Assembly: GCA_011033025.1 (NCBI GenBank)
Contig: WFMF01000146.1
Coordinates: 333,312 to 397,311 of the forward strand
Reading direction: 5' to 3'
Length of the DNA stretch: 64,000 nt
From: Beroe forskalii
Taxonomy: Eukaryota > Ctenophora > Nuda > Beroida > Beroidae
Numbering within the stretch: the stretch's first letter is position 1; each line of letters opens with the position of its first letter. Under the pieces are notes generated by a model. That model ran no database searches and had not been told where the DNA came from. It saw only the letters and a program-made list of their open reading frames with translations. A program made the translations under genes and the position numbers. Positions 23,583 to 35,421 of the stretch are shown piece by piece.

Positions 23583-25666
23583 GCAAGTTAACAGGCCCCA
23601 AACCCCCTGCGAATGAAAAGTACGCATCAGGTTTTTAGAGTTCACTGTCACGGTAAAGTCCACTGTTCATGTTGAATTCTGTCGTGGAACGGGCGGGCTA
23701 TTTTCTTCTAACCATTAGAAATAGAAACATCCGGGGTTAGAAAAGTGCTGAGACCTATAGGACCGGAGATAGTTCCCGTAACAGTCGAGTGGTTGTAAGC
23801 GGCATCACATTTCACATGAGCCGGGTTTGGGCAGAGTGACAAGGCTCACTGTATTCGAATACTTTCCCTTCGATAGCGACTCACTCTGTCCTTACGACGG
23901 CGCATTTTCATTCCATAACCCACAAATTTTAGGTCGATGGCACCATGAAATTTTCAGCTTAGTTTCATATTGGCGGCCGAAATTGCATAAATTTCGTTCG
24001 TAAGGTTTTTGCAAAAGTCGCAGTGAAACTGCAAAAAGCCTTGCATGAGCCATCCTAGGGTAGGTCAGCTTGCATAAGAACAAATTTTGGAAAATTTTGT
24101 CTGTCGAGTGTCATTTTCTGGCCATAACTCGAGTCTGGGCGTTTTAGAGTATTCTCTTAGCATTTGTAAAGATGTTATTAGTTCAAGTTTTTAAGTTAAT
24201 AGTGATTGTTGTCTTTTTAAAATGATTACTAATTTCTGAAACTGCGTGTCTACTTATTGCTTCTTTACGTTGCTAAAACAACTAGCAAAATTCACGTTTA
24301 TTTGGAAACAAAGCAAAATGGGTAGGAATAGTGTTGTGCGCGGCTTACGCCGCGCGCTATTGTCATTAAAGCGGCAATTTTGCTTGTATGATGTTCTTGT
24401 TCAAACAGAGCATGAAAACGGTAGTGGGCGGGTTCCATGATTGAAATGTCATGTCAATACTGAAGTCAGCCCAGTTTGATGCGTTGGGAAATACCTGAAT
24501 TTGCACAGTCTACAGATTTCACTTCGCTAATAGATCCGTTAGTCAGTAGTTTTGGTCTAGGAAAGGAATCTACCGCAACAGGACATGAAACACGAAATGT
24601 AAACGTTTGATGGTGCGATATGGGAATAGAAATATCACTATAAAAGTTTGGTTTCGCTTTCTCCGCGAAGAATCATGGAAGGGGAACCAGATGCTGGGGC
24701 CCAGGTTGAGTATTTTGACTTGGAGTGCATATGTTTTGGTAATTCAAACTTGGCATCTTTTTGAATGTGGAAATTATTAATATTGTGCTTCATTAAACCT
24801 GTCACTAAGAGAGTGACATAAGAACTTGGAATCGTTCCAATCACTTTCTGTGGTCTCTTTCATGTCTCATTGTGTGTAAACTCAGCAGTTTAATTTGGGC
24901 TTAAAAAAGTTCTCACTTTCTGCCGTGGTAGAAATACACGTGACTTCCTTTTCCTCTATAAAATGATGGCAGATATGCACTCTGTCAAGTCGCCGACTCG
25001 GCGCTGATCAGTGCCGATGACCGCTTATGATCGCCGATGGACCGTCGATCGGCGCCGATTTGCGCTGATCGGCGACGACCGAAACACCTGCTTAAGTTAT
25101 ACAAAACGGAGTTTCTCGATTTAAAATTGTAGTGTCCCAACATCGTACCGTTTGACAACCCCGAAATAACCCCGGTTGATGTAAACATTGGCAAATGGGG
25201 GTTTTCGAAGTGTTATGGGGATTAAACAAAGAGGCTAAACTGAATAAAAATCACTGTTCCTAAACTCATCTCAATTTTAGATCATTCTACGCGTAATATT
25301 TTAAACTTGATATACTTTAAACTCTAAAACATATCTCTTCAGTGATTATTCCTGAAGTATCATTTTTGTCCGGAAAATACGCCCCTTTCTTGGTTGACTT
25401 TACCCAAGAGAATACGAAAGAAATCAAAACGAGGTTTAATTTTTCGCGGTTAACGTTTTTTCGGTGTTGCCCTCCACCGAATAAGGGAAACAAGATGTAG
25501 GTACGATCTGCCAACTCTGAAACGGCCCATGATGAAGTTATCATAACAGAAATTTTGAAGTAATCCAGAGAGACTAGTAACCAAGTACCCTCAATCCTCA
25601 TCACCACCCCTGAGTTGGCTCATTCCCACCCGTCCAATCCTGACTCCGTGTTTGTGTGTTGTTCAG
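23583..25666. other. Intron stretch with a GGCGCC-element relic
   Basis: No exon recognised. At about 24990-25082 CGCCGACTCGGCGCTGATC and CGATCGGCGCCGATTTGCG repeat the GGCGCC theme of the element at 5103-6287, so a degraded relative is likely. A small hairpin GCGCGGCTTACGCCGCGC lies near 24338. Confidence 0.5.
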
Positions 25667-25869
25667 GTTGCGGTTACTGCGGCAAGGTATTTCGGGGGAA
25701 CAGTCGGATGTCAAACCTGAAACGACACGTGTCCATCCACCTAGACAGCCGCCCCTTCCCTTGCCCGGCGTGTGATAACGCCTTCCGGCGCAAGGAACAC
25801 CTCCAGAAACACATCCTCAACAAACACCCGCACCTAGCAGACTCCAAGGATGAGACTTTGTATGAGTAG
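25667..25869 (+). CDS. Terminal exon, zinc fingers (ZF-1)
   Basis: Acceptor GTTGTTCAG, array phase; stop TAG at 25867-25869. Finger 1 is C-x2-C-x15-H-x3-H (CGYC...FRGNSRMSNLKRHVSIH). Finger 2 is canonical C-x2-C-x12-H-x4-H (CPAC...FRRKEHLQKHILNKH). They are joined by LDSRPFP, close to the standard linker. The enlarged first finger places it with class II although it lies far from the other class II exons. Confidence 0.88.
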
Positions 25870-25996
25870 AGGAGAGGAAATGAGAGGAGAGGAGAGGAGA
25901 GAAAAGGAGAGGAGGAGAAGAGGGGCAGAAACACATCCTCAACAAGCACCCGCACCTAGCAGACTGCAAGGATGAGACTTTGTATGAGTAGAGGAG
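25870..25996. repeat. GAGGA microsatellite and duplicated end of ZF-1
   Basis: GGAGA(G)GGAGAGGAGAG runs from 25870 to 25924. Then 25928-25996 repeats the last ~70 bases of the ZF-1 exon (CAGAAACACATCCTCAACAA to the TAG and beyond) with few changes. Confidence 0.9.
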
Positions 25997-26696
25997 AAGA
26001 CTGACAGAGTATGTTCACTCTGTAGGAGAGGAGAAGTGTCGAGGCTGCAGAGTAGAGACAGCTCATCGAACACTGCAAGTGAACCTTTGAGTGTACCTTA
26101 GCCGCTGTGTGGAATATAATACCTGCTGTAATTAGTCTCCGTGCATAATAATCTGTTTGTGGAATATATTGATGGTAGAATATAGGAAAATGATCAAAAA
26201 CAATCAGAGGAATTTTCCTTTTTGCGTATTATATATTTGGCATGTAACGAAGTCTGGCATTTTTCGACCTATAGATTGAGACTTGAGAGAAAAAGGCCTC
26301 GTTGTATGAAAAATATTGAGCTAAATGCCTAGATGTTATTATGTTATACTCTTTTGAACCATTGTGTCGTATTTGTCATTTATTATGTGCGAGTGAACTA
26401 ATAATTTTGAATAATTTCATCTCCTTGTCTTATTTTGAACTTATTTTTGAGGATGAGATTTCCAAGGATGGGATATACCAGAATTCCAGCTCTAATTGAT
26501 AATCCTAATCACACTGTCTATAATACTTCAACTCACTTTTTTCTTAAAATCTTGAAACCCTATTTCACTGCGTTTCCTAATTCATGATAAATAATTTCGC
26601 CTCCCGTAAGATTCATCTGGGAGGAAACTCTATCACTGTCCGAAAATTGGGTGCGAGAAAATCTACCAGACAAAGAGAGGCCTCCACAAGGTATTA

Positions 26697-27265
26697 TAAC
26701 TGCACCCCTTTATTGCACCCCCTTCACTGCTCCACCTTCTCGTCATCAACTTCACTGCACCCTCCTAACTGCACCCCTTCACTGCACCCCTTCACTGAAC
26801 CCCTTCACTGCAGCCCTTCACTGCACCACCTTCTCGTCATCAACTTCACTGCACCCCCTTCACTGCACTTCTTTCACTGCACTCCCTTCAAAGCACGCCT
26901 TCACTGCACCCCTTCACTGCACCCCTTCACTGCACTCCTTCACTACACCCCTTCACTGTACCCCCTTTACTGCATCCCCTTCATTGCACCCTCTTCACTG
27001 CACCTCCTTCACTGCACTCCCTTCACTGCACCCCTTCACTGCACTATCTTCAGTCTTCACTGCCCCTTTCACTGCACCCCTTCACCACACCCCTTTACTG
27101 CACCTCCTACACTGCACCCCTTCACTGCATCCCCTTCTCGTCATCCTCCTCACTGCACCCCCTTCAGTCTTCACTGCATCCCCTCTACTGCACCCTTCAC
27201 TGCATCCCCTCTACTGCACCCCTTCACTGCACCCCTTCACTGCACCCCCTTCACTGCACCCCTCA
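26697..27265. repeat. 14-15-bp minisatellite, CCCCTTCACTGCA type
   Basis: About 38 imperfect copies of CCCCTTCACTGCAC, with interspersed CTTCTCGTCATCAACTT blocks. The two long open frames across it are repeat artefacts. Confidence 0.95.
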
Positions 27266-27429
27266 CTACAAATAGACCACCTCAGAGATATTTCCAGTGT
27301 ACTTAAATTGGTAATGGCTTATGAGGGGGGGGGGTAACTCTGAGGGTGAAATAACAGGGGATAGTGTGTTGGGGGGTAGGATGTCGCGAGGTAGGAGCTG
27401 GTATATCCTGAAACTGCCACATTTCGCAG

Positions 27430-27756
27430 CACAGCGTGCTCCTGCATGGCACACCACAGCTGATAACGTGTAATGAGTGTGGGGCCACGTTCTGTGAATC
27501 TTCCCGTGAGTCTAGTATAGAGACTTCTCCCTCAATCTTGTGCATCTGATGGACTAACTGGCATATAGTGTGATGAAAATACTTCATTCTTTGGCATCTC
27601 GAATATATTTTCCTTCCCGCATGATTCATTAAAGTGTCACGGAGATCGCCATTTTCAGGATTAAAGCGCCACAAACGGGATGTCCATGAAACAAAGACAA
27701 AGAAATGTGATTACTGCGACAAAATGTTCACTAGAGGTGATTTCTACGCAACATAG
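27430..27756 (+). pseudogene. Zinc-finger terminal exon split by an intron, probably decayed
   Basis: TGTAATGAGTGT starts a finger at 27468. The frame reads ITCNECGATFCESS to a GTGAGT at 27506. After a TTTTCAG acceptor at 27652-27658 it resumes as RLKRHKRDVH, completing a class I finger (C-x2-C-x12-H-x4-H). A second finger begins CDYCDKMFTRGD but ends at TAG 27754-27756 without its histidines. No acceptor before it gives the array phase. The exon therefore looks degenerate. If the short 153-base intron is real it is the only one seen inside a finger here. Confidence 0.5.
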
Positions 27757-28367
27757 TCCTTTCATTTTGATTGTCAGTTGAAACAAAATGGCAAACAAGA
27801 AGACACGTCTGCAATATTGTTTAGGATAAGGATGTTATATGACCTCAGGGCATTTAAGGGCCACTGTTCTGAAATAAGGGTTGATATCTTTTGCCGATTG
27901 CCATGTAAAAATTAAACATAATTTATCCCCGCATACCACCTCTAGATGCTAACAGGCTGAGGCACCAAATGACACGTCACAACTCCCTGTCCCAACTCAC
28001 TGACCAATTAAAATCATCTTCGTAGGATCGAGGTTTTGTGAGTATGTTTTATAGTATAAGAATGATTCTGGATGATCTAACGTTTCTTAGTGGTGGTTAA
28101 GTTTTAAATTGTGTTATGGTTTATAAGAATTTTTAGAAAATGACGCGAAAATGAATAAATTTGACTCGTGAAAATTCGGTTCACACAAAATAACAAAGTG
28201 TTGAAATTTTTGACTTTCCTTATTCATATTGCACAGTGTCGCTTCTTTCATCGAGCCTCGTTACATTTATATCATAAAAGAAATTTATGCCGTTCGCACG
28301 TCGCAAGTCCCATTTGTGAACAATTTTACAGGCACAAAAGTGAACTCTATACACCATGTTGCCCCAG

Positions 28368-28555
28368 GTGTCCACTACTCCTGCAAGTTTTGTGATAAAA
28401 TGCTGACTTCGTACGGAGGAATGAAGCATCACGAAGAGACAGTCCATCTGAACAGAGCGAGGTACCAATGCCACATGTGCGACATAACCTTCTCCACCAA
28501 ATCACACAGGATTCGTCACGAGAAGATTTCCTGCAGGAACCGTCCGATGGAGTGA
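28368..28555 (+). CDS. Terminal exon, zinc fingers, class I (ZF-3)
   Basis: Acceptor TGTTGCCCCAG; stop TGA at 28553-28555. Fingers are CKFC-x12-H-x4-H (DKMLTSYGGMKHHEETVH) and CHMC-x12-H-x4-C (DITFSTKSHRIRHEKISC), so the last ligand is Cys. The tail RNRPME is shared with the next exon (KNRP). With 29010-29209 and 30248-30447 it forms a subfamily whose finger linker is (L/M)(N/K)(R/K)AR(Y/F). Confidence 0.9.
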
Positions 28556-29009
28556 AATTAGTTAGACATTGTGAAAACCCTATGAATCTTGGAGTGAAGC
28601 TAAATCATGTCTCTTTGAAACTCTGCACTCTTTTTATGTCATGGATATCTTTATATGTTTATATCCACTGTGATTTAAGAGAAATTTAATGTCCTATGGA
28701 TAATTTAAATTGGTTGGTAACTGTATGTTGTTTATCGGGCACCTTATCCTATTTTTGCATATCTTTGTTTTCTTGAATAGTTATTAATTGATACCAATCT
28801 TTAAAACTGTTCATACGGTTTCATCAATATAAACATTTTAGCTATAAATTTGTGTTTAATTTGTGTGTTTAGAAAAATTTTGGATGCCAAATTTCAATTT
28901 TGAGGACTTACTCTAAACACAATGAATCAAATCACCGGCTTTCAATCACGAGCTTTCTTACATCATATGCTATATTAAAGCTCATGCTGACGTTGCCATC
29001 AACCCACAG

Positions 29010-29209
29010 GAGGCCTGTATTCCTGTCAGTACTGTAGCAAAGTTCTGACTACTGCCACGGGCATCAGACAGCATGAACAGATCGTTCACATGAAGAAAGC
29101 TAGGTACAAGTGTCGACAGTGTGACAGTACTTTCTCTTACATGTCCAACCGGAGATACCACGAGAAAACGTACTGCAAAAACCGTCCTTCATTGCTGGAA
29201 AGGATGTGA
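29010..29209 (+). CDS. Terminal exon, zinc fingers, class I (ZF-4)
   Basis: Acceptor CAACCCACAG; stop TGA at 29207-29209. No internal start codon precedes the fingers, so it makes sense only as a spliced exon. Fingers: CQYC...TTATGIRQHEQIVH (x12, H-x4-H) and CRQC...FSYMSNRRYHEKTYC (C2HC). Same length and phase as 30248-30447, its closest paralogue. Confidence 0.88.
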
Positions 29210-29400
29210 TGTATTGAAAAAACGTACTGCAAAAACCGTCCTTCCTTGCTGGAAAGGATGTGATGTATTGATGAGAAGACGCACTGCAAAAACTTTCCTT
29301 GGTGGAAAGGATGTGATATATCGACTTATTGACGAGAAAATGTACAGCAAATACCGTCCTTCATTGCTGGAATGCTGGATGTGATGTATTGAGAAGGATT
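29155..29400. repeat. Tandem copies of the 3' end of ZF-4
   Basis: The segment GAGAAAACGTACTGCAAAAA to CTGGAAAGGATGTGATGTAT recurs about four times with a period near 60 bp. The first copy is the coding end of the exon and the rest lie in its 3' untranslated region. Confidence 0.88.
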
Positions 29401-30247
29401 TGATGCATTGATACTATGCTGTTAAACCCGTCCTGATTGCTCATATTCCTGGTGCTCATTTAATGGGTGTGGTATCTTGAATTTGTGATTATGGAGTTTT
29501 CCAGATACTACTTAGAATACTTATTAATTAGGGAAATGGGTATAGATAGTTGGGCATTAAATATCTTACAGCATCATATTTTATTATGCTTATTTATCTT
29601 CATTCATTTTATTCAATGATAGACTTAGGGAACCCTTAGAGGTGACCTATATAAAATGTGTGGTATATAAAAGATGGTTCAATGACCAAAATTTCGATTT
29701 TTAAAGAACTGCATTTGGCACCATTTGCAATGCTATATCACGTACCATATCTAAAAATCATCCAAGCAATCAATTTTTGGTAATTTACAGTAGCGTATTT
29801 AGTCGGGTGTGCTCTTTTTTCAAATCTTCTGAAGAACTATCAATTCCCGGTAAATCTCAGCTGATTTTGAATATACCAGGCTTTTTGAAAATGAAGGCAG
29901 AGGCCTTTTTTGTTTCCTGATGTCTTTTAACGTGATCTGTGAGCTAGTACTTTTTGTGTTCAGTTTTTCTGTGCTAGTGTTCTAAGTCGTCTAGTTTATT
30001 GATCACCTTCAGTGTGCTTGTAGGCAATTAAGTATAATATATTAATATAAATTCGCTTGTTAGCATTGTATAATAAAAAAATCCGAGTTCAGATTGAAAA
30101 TGACATAAAGAACTTGTCGAAATAAATGACAGCGTTTTACTTGAGGATTATGATGTCATATTTACTTATTTACATCCACTTCATATTGGTTTACTCACTC
30201 CAATAAAGTAGCCAACAACTTAATACATTAATACCTGTGTGTTGCAG

Positions 30248-30447
30248 GTGGTAAGATTTCCTGCAAGTTCTGTACCAAGGTCCTCACAACGACACAAGGT
30301 ATCAAACATCACGAAGAAACAGTTCATTTAAAGAGAGCCAGATTTCAGTGTCGGATGTGTGACAATACTTTCTCTTCTCTCTCCAATAGAAGTTGCCATG
30401 AAAAAGCATTTTGTAAGAATCGTTTCAATGCACCCAAAAACTGGTAG
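30248..30447 (+). CDS. Terminal exon, zinc fingers, class I (ZF-5)
   Basis: Acceptor TGTGTTGCAG; stop TAG at 30445-30447. Fingers: CKFC...LTTTQGIKHHEETVH (x12, H-x4-H) and CRMC...FSSLSNRSCHEKAFC (C2HC), then KNRFNAPKNW. A longer open frame overlapping it from 30359 is in the wrong frame and does not encode fingers. Confidence 0.88.
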
Positions 30448-30968
30448 TACTGGTCTTAGATCTGAACCAGAAACAAAGAACCTACCAACTTCAACCTATC
30501 GAAACCCAGAGGCTGTCAGGCCCCTTATTAAGTTATTAGTTCTACTTTGCTGCTCAGATACCATCCAGTCCATCCACCATCAATCAAATTATGCCTATTT
30601 TAATTGTGGAAAAATCATTTATGTATCAATAATATTGACAGATATTGGAATGAGAATACATATTATCAAAAAATATCTTTCAGTACTGTGTAAGATAATT
30701 TTTTTTATAATGAGGACAGTTCAAAACATAATACTGTTGAGCAAGGACTTTAGAAAATTGATGAAAATTAGAAAGCTCACTTTTTCATTGTTCATAAATT
30801 TTCTCTCGGAATTACTGAATAAGATAAATTTTGTCATGTTTTTTGATGAAAAAATGAATTTCAAAAACAGGACTTTTATTGCAATACCGGCCAATACCTT
30901 CCTCTGAAGTTTCATACCATTTCAATTTTAATACTGCAAAATATGTTATCAATGTAAATTGTCTGCAG

Positions 30969-31258
30969 GATTTTGTGAAATTTGTGGCCTACAAGGATTT
31001 TCCTCTCTGTATGCACTGAAACTCCACAAGGAGTCTTCCCACCCAGGTGGAGAGATAACATGCAAGCACTGTGGACTGTATTTCAAAAACAAGTCATGGC
31101 TAAGACGGCACATGGCAGAAGTTCACCTCAAACCTCGTCCCCATCATTGTTCATTATGTAGCATGAGATTCAAGAGAAAGGAACACTTGAAGAATCATTT
31201 CCGCACAAAGCACAAGGATAAAGATACTATGCTATCAGAGATTTTGTCTTTGAAATAA
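30969..31258 (+). CDS. Terminal exon, three zinc fingers, class I (ZF-6)
   Basis: Acceptor TGTCTGCAG; stop TAA at 31256-31258. Fingers: CEIC-x13-H-x4-H (LQGFSSLYALKLHKESSH), CKHC-x12-H-x4-H (YFKNKSWLRRHMAEVH) and CSLC-x12-H-x4-H (RFKRKEHLKNHFRTKH). One of two three-finger exons in the array. All ligands are Cys2His2, unlike the C2HC second finger of most neighbours. The last finger shares F[RK]RKEHL.[KN]H with ZF-1 finger 2. Confidence 0.92.
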
Positions 31259-31562
31259 GTGACTTTTGAATTTGATATGTCTATTAGCAATCCTGTAGTT
31301 GCACTTAAATCTTATCATTTAATGTACATATTATATCTATTTATGTAATGTCGAATTACTCAGAGCTGTCGACCTTATGTGAGCAGCTGATTATTCTTTT
31401 AATTATTTAACTTATTGTATAACTTGTGCTCTTCAAGTTTTATCGATCAATCCATTAGAAATTACTAAAAATTAGGAAATTTCTTGTAGCCTAAACACTA
31501 AACAGTACAGTTAGTTAACTGAAATTTCTCGTATCATGATCATGTGGTGACTAGTTTTTTTC

Positions 31563-31794
31563 AGAGTTGGCTAAGATGGCAAAGACATCCTTAAATAAGG
31601 TCCATAGGCCTCAGAGCAAAAATCACATCCAAATTTTGGATGTGATCCAATGGTTCAAATTTGGATTTTTGATCCAAATTTTTGCTCCAAGGCCTCACAT
31701 GGCCACTTTCGGGCCTATGGACTCAAAACCACTGTCAAAATGTTAGTAAATGTGTCCTGGTCATATTGACCAACTCATATCCCAAAATCGTGAA
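31563..31794. mobile_element. Foldback MITE, family A, copy 2
   Basis: GAGTTGGCTAAGATGGCAAA on the left pairs with ATATTGACCAACTCATATCC on the right. The right arm continues into CCCAAAATCGTG, matching the outer end of copy 1 (23134-23582). An inner inverted repeat (ATCACATCCAAATTTTGGAT) fills the centre. It sits about 90 bases before the acceptor of the next exon. Confidence 0.7.
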
Positions 31795-31884
31795 ATTCCA
31801 AAAAGTTTTTTGGGACTAAATTGGCATACTTTCTGAAACCAAGGCCATGACTCAGCTCAGTGTAATACTCCCTTTCAGTTTCAG

Positions 31885-32123
31885 CAGACGGCAGGAAATG
31901 TCTAATTTGTGGGAAAGAGTTCTCCTTCTCAAAAAGTGTCCGGGAGCACATAATCTCAGTGCATATGAAGCAGCGGCCTTTTATTTGCAAGTACTGTCAC
32001 AAGACCTTTGGCACCCAGCCAGCATGTAACCGACATGAGAACCACCATTGCTCCAGAAACCCCAGTAAAGGGAGAATACCAAAACCCTCAAGTTATCCAC
32101 TCTGGGACACGAATAATTCATGA
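31885..32123 (+). CDS. Terminal exon, zinc fingers, class I (ZF-7)
   Basis: Acceptor CCCTTTCAGTTTCAG; stop TGA at 32121-32123. There is no start codon before the fingers, so it is easily missed by ORF calling. Fingers: CLIC...FSFSKSVREHIISVH (x12, H-x4-H) and CKYC...FGTQPACNRHENHHC (C2HC). A basic and Pro/Ser-rich tail follows (SRNPSKGRIPKPSSYPLW). Confidence 0.87.
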
Positions 32124-32871
32124 TTTTATTTGCAGATAGACTTAAAACAACCAAATGAAAAACTTGATAAATTAGTATGATGAATATAATCATAAAACTC
32201 TTGGCTGCTCCTGCCATTACCTCATTTCTAAATTTCCCAAAAATTGGTGAAAAAGTTTTGATTTGAATCTATAGGAACTGTAGCCATTTTTTGACAATTC
32301 AAGTGATCAAATTTTGGTCAATTCAATTCAAGCTGCAAATATATAAGTTACCTAGGTACTTTATTTTCACATTAATCTTATTGACCCTCATTCAACCATC
32401 CCTTCAGGATTAAAATCGACTTTGGAGTTTTTGTCCTAAGAGCTAATTAAAAACGTTTAAAGTGGCCATGAGGCATCTTATTTAGACTAAATGAAATTTG
32501 TATTAGAGTTAATAAGCTTATTATACAGTTTTTGATTAACTTAATGTCTCAGTATAGCACAGATTATGACTTAAATCATGAGACCAAATCCAGATTTTGA
32601 GCATTATAAAGGAGTTTTAGTGTTTAGGTATTTCAGAATATTAATGTCCAAAGAACCAGTTTTTGTGGTTCAAAAATGATTTGATTTTTGTCCATAGTGC
32701 CAGTTAAAAAGTTAAAAGAAGGCCAGTTAAAATCTAAAATGGTACCATTGCATATTAATTTTTATCTGTGATATGAACTATAAATCAATATCCAATAAGT
32801 TGAGAATGCACTATTTAGACTTCCCTCATTGCACTTTCCCATCACCGTCATTGCATTCTATTCAATTTCAG

Positions 32872-33062
32872 ATCGGATGTGTCCCATCTGTTTCAAGATC
32901 TTTGCAGAAAAGAAGTACATCAAAGTTCACATAAACACTGTTCACCATAAACTTCGAACCAGCAGGTGCAGAAGGTGTGGTAAAGCTTTCAGGCAGAATA
33001 GCTCAAGATTAAGGCATGAACGGATGAATCGTTGTAAAATGTCTATTTATGATGGCTTTTAA
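32872..33062 (+). CDS. Terminal exon, zinc fingers, class I (ZF-8)
   Basis: Acceptor TTCAATTTCAG; stop TAA at 33060-33062. Fingers: CPIC...FAEKKYIKVHINTVH (x12, H-x4-H) and CRRC...FRQNSSRLRHERMNRC (x12, H-x5-C), with a basic linker HKLRTSR between them. Confidence 0.9.
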
Positions 33063-34024
33063 CACAGGATTAATTCTGGGCAATTCTTTGGATAGTTCCC
33101 TGTACTTGCTTACTAATACTTTATGTTTAATCTTAGATATCTAGTGAATAGGGTGTGGCACATGTCCTGTAAGAGTGTATGACCCATCTTAAGATTTTAG
33201 TTTATGGAGCAGGAGAATGACAGTCACTGAACAATATTTAACTTACATTATTAAGTGAATTTTATCAACAGTTTAAGTTAAAACAGTTTGATGTTTGATG
33301 AGATTTTTCGATTTTAATTTCATTGACCCTTGAAAACCAGATTATAGTTTTCCGTGGAAGTAACATAAGCCATTGTTCTACAGGTTCTGCTGGTTTTATA
33401 AGTTTATCAAAATTTCTTATTTTATTATCATGATAATGTGGAATGTTATGTGTTCCCAAAAGATCTGCTCTGAAACTCACTGAGCCAGAAATTAGGAGCA
33501 AATTTTAACTACGCTTCAAGGATGAAACTTGTTGTATAAGAACTCAAGTGAGGGGGTGTGGGTTTGGGCTTTCATTACATTAATTAAAACGAGGGGTGTT
33601 GAAAATGACCAAAAATTGATAACATAATATTTGAACGATCTCTAATGTGTAAACAGGCAATTTGCTCATTTTCGTGTAAGGACTAAGGTAATGTGTGCTT
33701 ATTACATACAGGGGGTGTCTTGTGAACACCATTCGACTACTATAGAGGCTCAAACTCACTGCAGAAATATGATTTAGAGCACTCAGCTCAACTTCCCTAT
33801 GCCTCAATCTACACAAATGCATTATGCATCATGGGACATATTCAACTTTGAGGCATTTTGAGCATAATATGTTACAAATTTCATGTGACTAAAGCAGCTG
33901 ATCATAAATGAGGCTCAGATTCTCACAAGGGTAAATATCCCTTTTTGGACGAAATTCCTGTCATAGCACCATTTCATGTCATTCAGTCTAATCAAATCAT
34001 TCTATACTTCCTTCTCTACTTCAG

Positions 34025-34251
34025 ACCGATCTGCAGACCGAGAGTTTTACTGTTCAGTATGCAGCAGGACGTTCAGAACATCATCCAATGCTAAAATACA
34101 TTTCAATGAAGTGCACCTGGGGATAAAGCCATACAAGTGCCCAAAGTGCTCGAAATCATTCAGCAGACAATCTAACCTCAACAGACATTTAACTGTTCAT
34201 GACTTGAAGGGAAATCTTGGAAAACAGTATGTGTCTTCAGACTCAGAATAA
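34025..34251 (+). CDS. Terminal exon, zinc fingers, class I (ZF-9)
   Basis: Acceptor CTCTACTTCAG; stop TAA at 34249-34251. Fingers: CSVC...FRTSSNAKIHFNEVH and CPKC...FSRQSNLNRHLTVH, joined by LGIKPYK, which is close to the classic TGEKPY linker. Finger 2 is fully canonical C-x2-C-x12-H-x3-H. It is closest to ZF-10 at 36117-36337. Confidence 0.92.
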
Positions 34252-34340
34252 TCTTCCTCTTCATTGTGCACACTTTATAGAATGCTAGCATCGAATTGAC
34301 AAATTTGCTTCCTACCAATGCATTTGCTTGTTATCACATA

Positions 34341-34617
34341 GAGCAAAGCAGTGAGCTGCTGCATGCAGCTGACGTGGATAGTCTACAATCTGAGTAAATC
34401 AACCTCCAGAGTGAGTTCTTGTCTGCTAAGGAGGAGGTTTTGAAGGTAGAGGATGAAGAGCTTATTAAAGAGATAAAGAGGACTGTGAAAACAGGGATTA
34501 AGAGCTGGGTGGACCTTGTCAATAAGAGCGTAAAGAGTTCTAAAATCACCACCCAAGTGATCAAGGAGGCAGTGAAGTCTGTACTGACAGAGGAGACTTG
34601 TTCACAGAGCGTGATGT
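34341..34617 (+). mobile_element. Probable retrotransposon ORF1 fragment
   Basis: A Lys/Glu-rich, coiled-coil-like frame (LKVEDEELIKEIKRTVKTGI then KSWVDLVNKSVKSSKITTQV) with an in-frame stop upstream at 34394-34396. The pattern K..VK...KSW.D.V..S is reminiscent of ORF1 proteins of CR1-like LINEs; this is by eye. There is no array-phase acceptor and no zinc ligand, so it is unlikely to be a terminal exon. Confidence 0.35.
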
Positions 34618-35421
34618 GAACGGGTTGAAGGACAGAAAGGGCTCTATGGAAGAAGACACTTGGCAGCAGGTGGAAATCGTGGGGGAAATTGAAGTATCAT
34701 CATTACTATTCAAGTTCTTATTGATTTTTCTTGAAAACTTTCTCTCAATCTTTAGACTTAATGTGGCGTTTGTTGCTATGCTTTGAAGCAACTTGTCTAT
34801 GTTTGCTATGTGCAAGGAACTTTTGAAATTAAAAAGTAGTTTTTACATTTTATTAACATTCTTCACTAGTTAGGTCATAGTTATTATGGATATACAGTGT
34901 GGCATCTGAGAATGATTCTGAAATCTCCACTCACGTGACATATTTCGTTAGAACATGAAACTGATTTGATAATAATGGAATGTAGTGGTGCCAACCAATT
35001 GGAAATTTCAGAGGGATTTTCCTCTCTCAATGTGTGACACCTGTGTAAAATATCCTTCAGTTCACGATTCATGGGTTATTGGCATGTTTTTTCTTATAAT
35101 TGCCCTACAGTTGAATAACTTTTAAATTTTTGAATAAGTTTCGTTAGCTAACATAAATTCAATAATTTTAATTGCTTGTCAAGTGTTGAATTACTATTTC
35201 AACTGTTGAATCACTAACTGTTATTTCAAACTGTCGAATTACTATTTTCAACTATTCAATGGTAATTTTACTGTACTCAAATCACTTGTTGGCCCCTTTT
35301 GGACAATAATAGATCAAATTTGACCACTTCTGCGTATATTTTGACCAATTTCACATCTTGGTTTGTGGCCAAAATTGAAGAAAAATTTTGTCCCTTCAGC
35401 TGATGGTAATGTGTTTTTCAG

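Noticed and set aside
26584..27337. Two overlapping long open frames (240 and 228 codons)
   Set aside because: They lie inside the CCCCTTCACTGCA minisatellite. The frames only reflect the repeat unit and have no domain or splice context.
30359..30907. 182-codon open frame
   Set aside because: It starts in the middle of the zinc-finger exon ZF-5 in the wrong frame and continues through AT-rich non-coding DNA.
34341..34617. An additional terminal exon of the array
   Set aside because: It has no acceptor in the right phase and no zinc ligands. It looks like a coiled-coil retrotransposon fragment.
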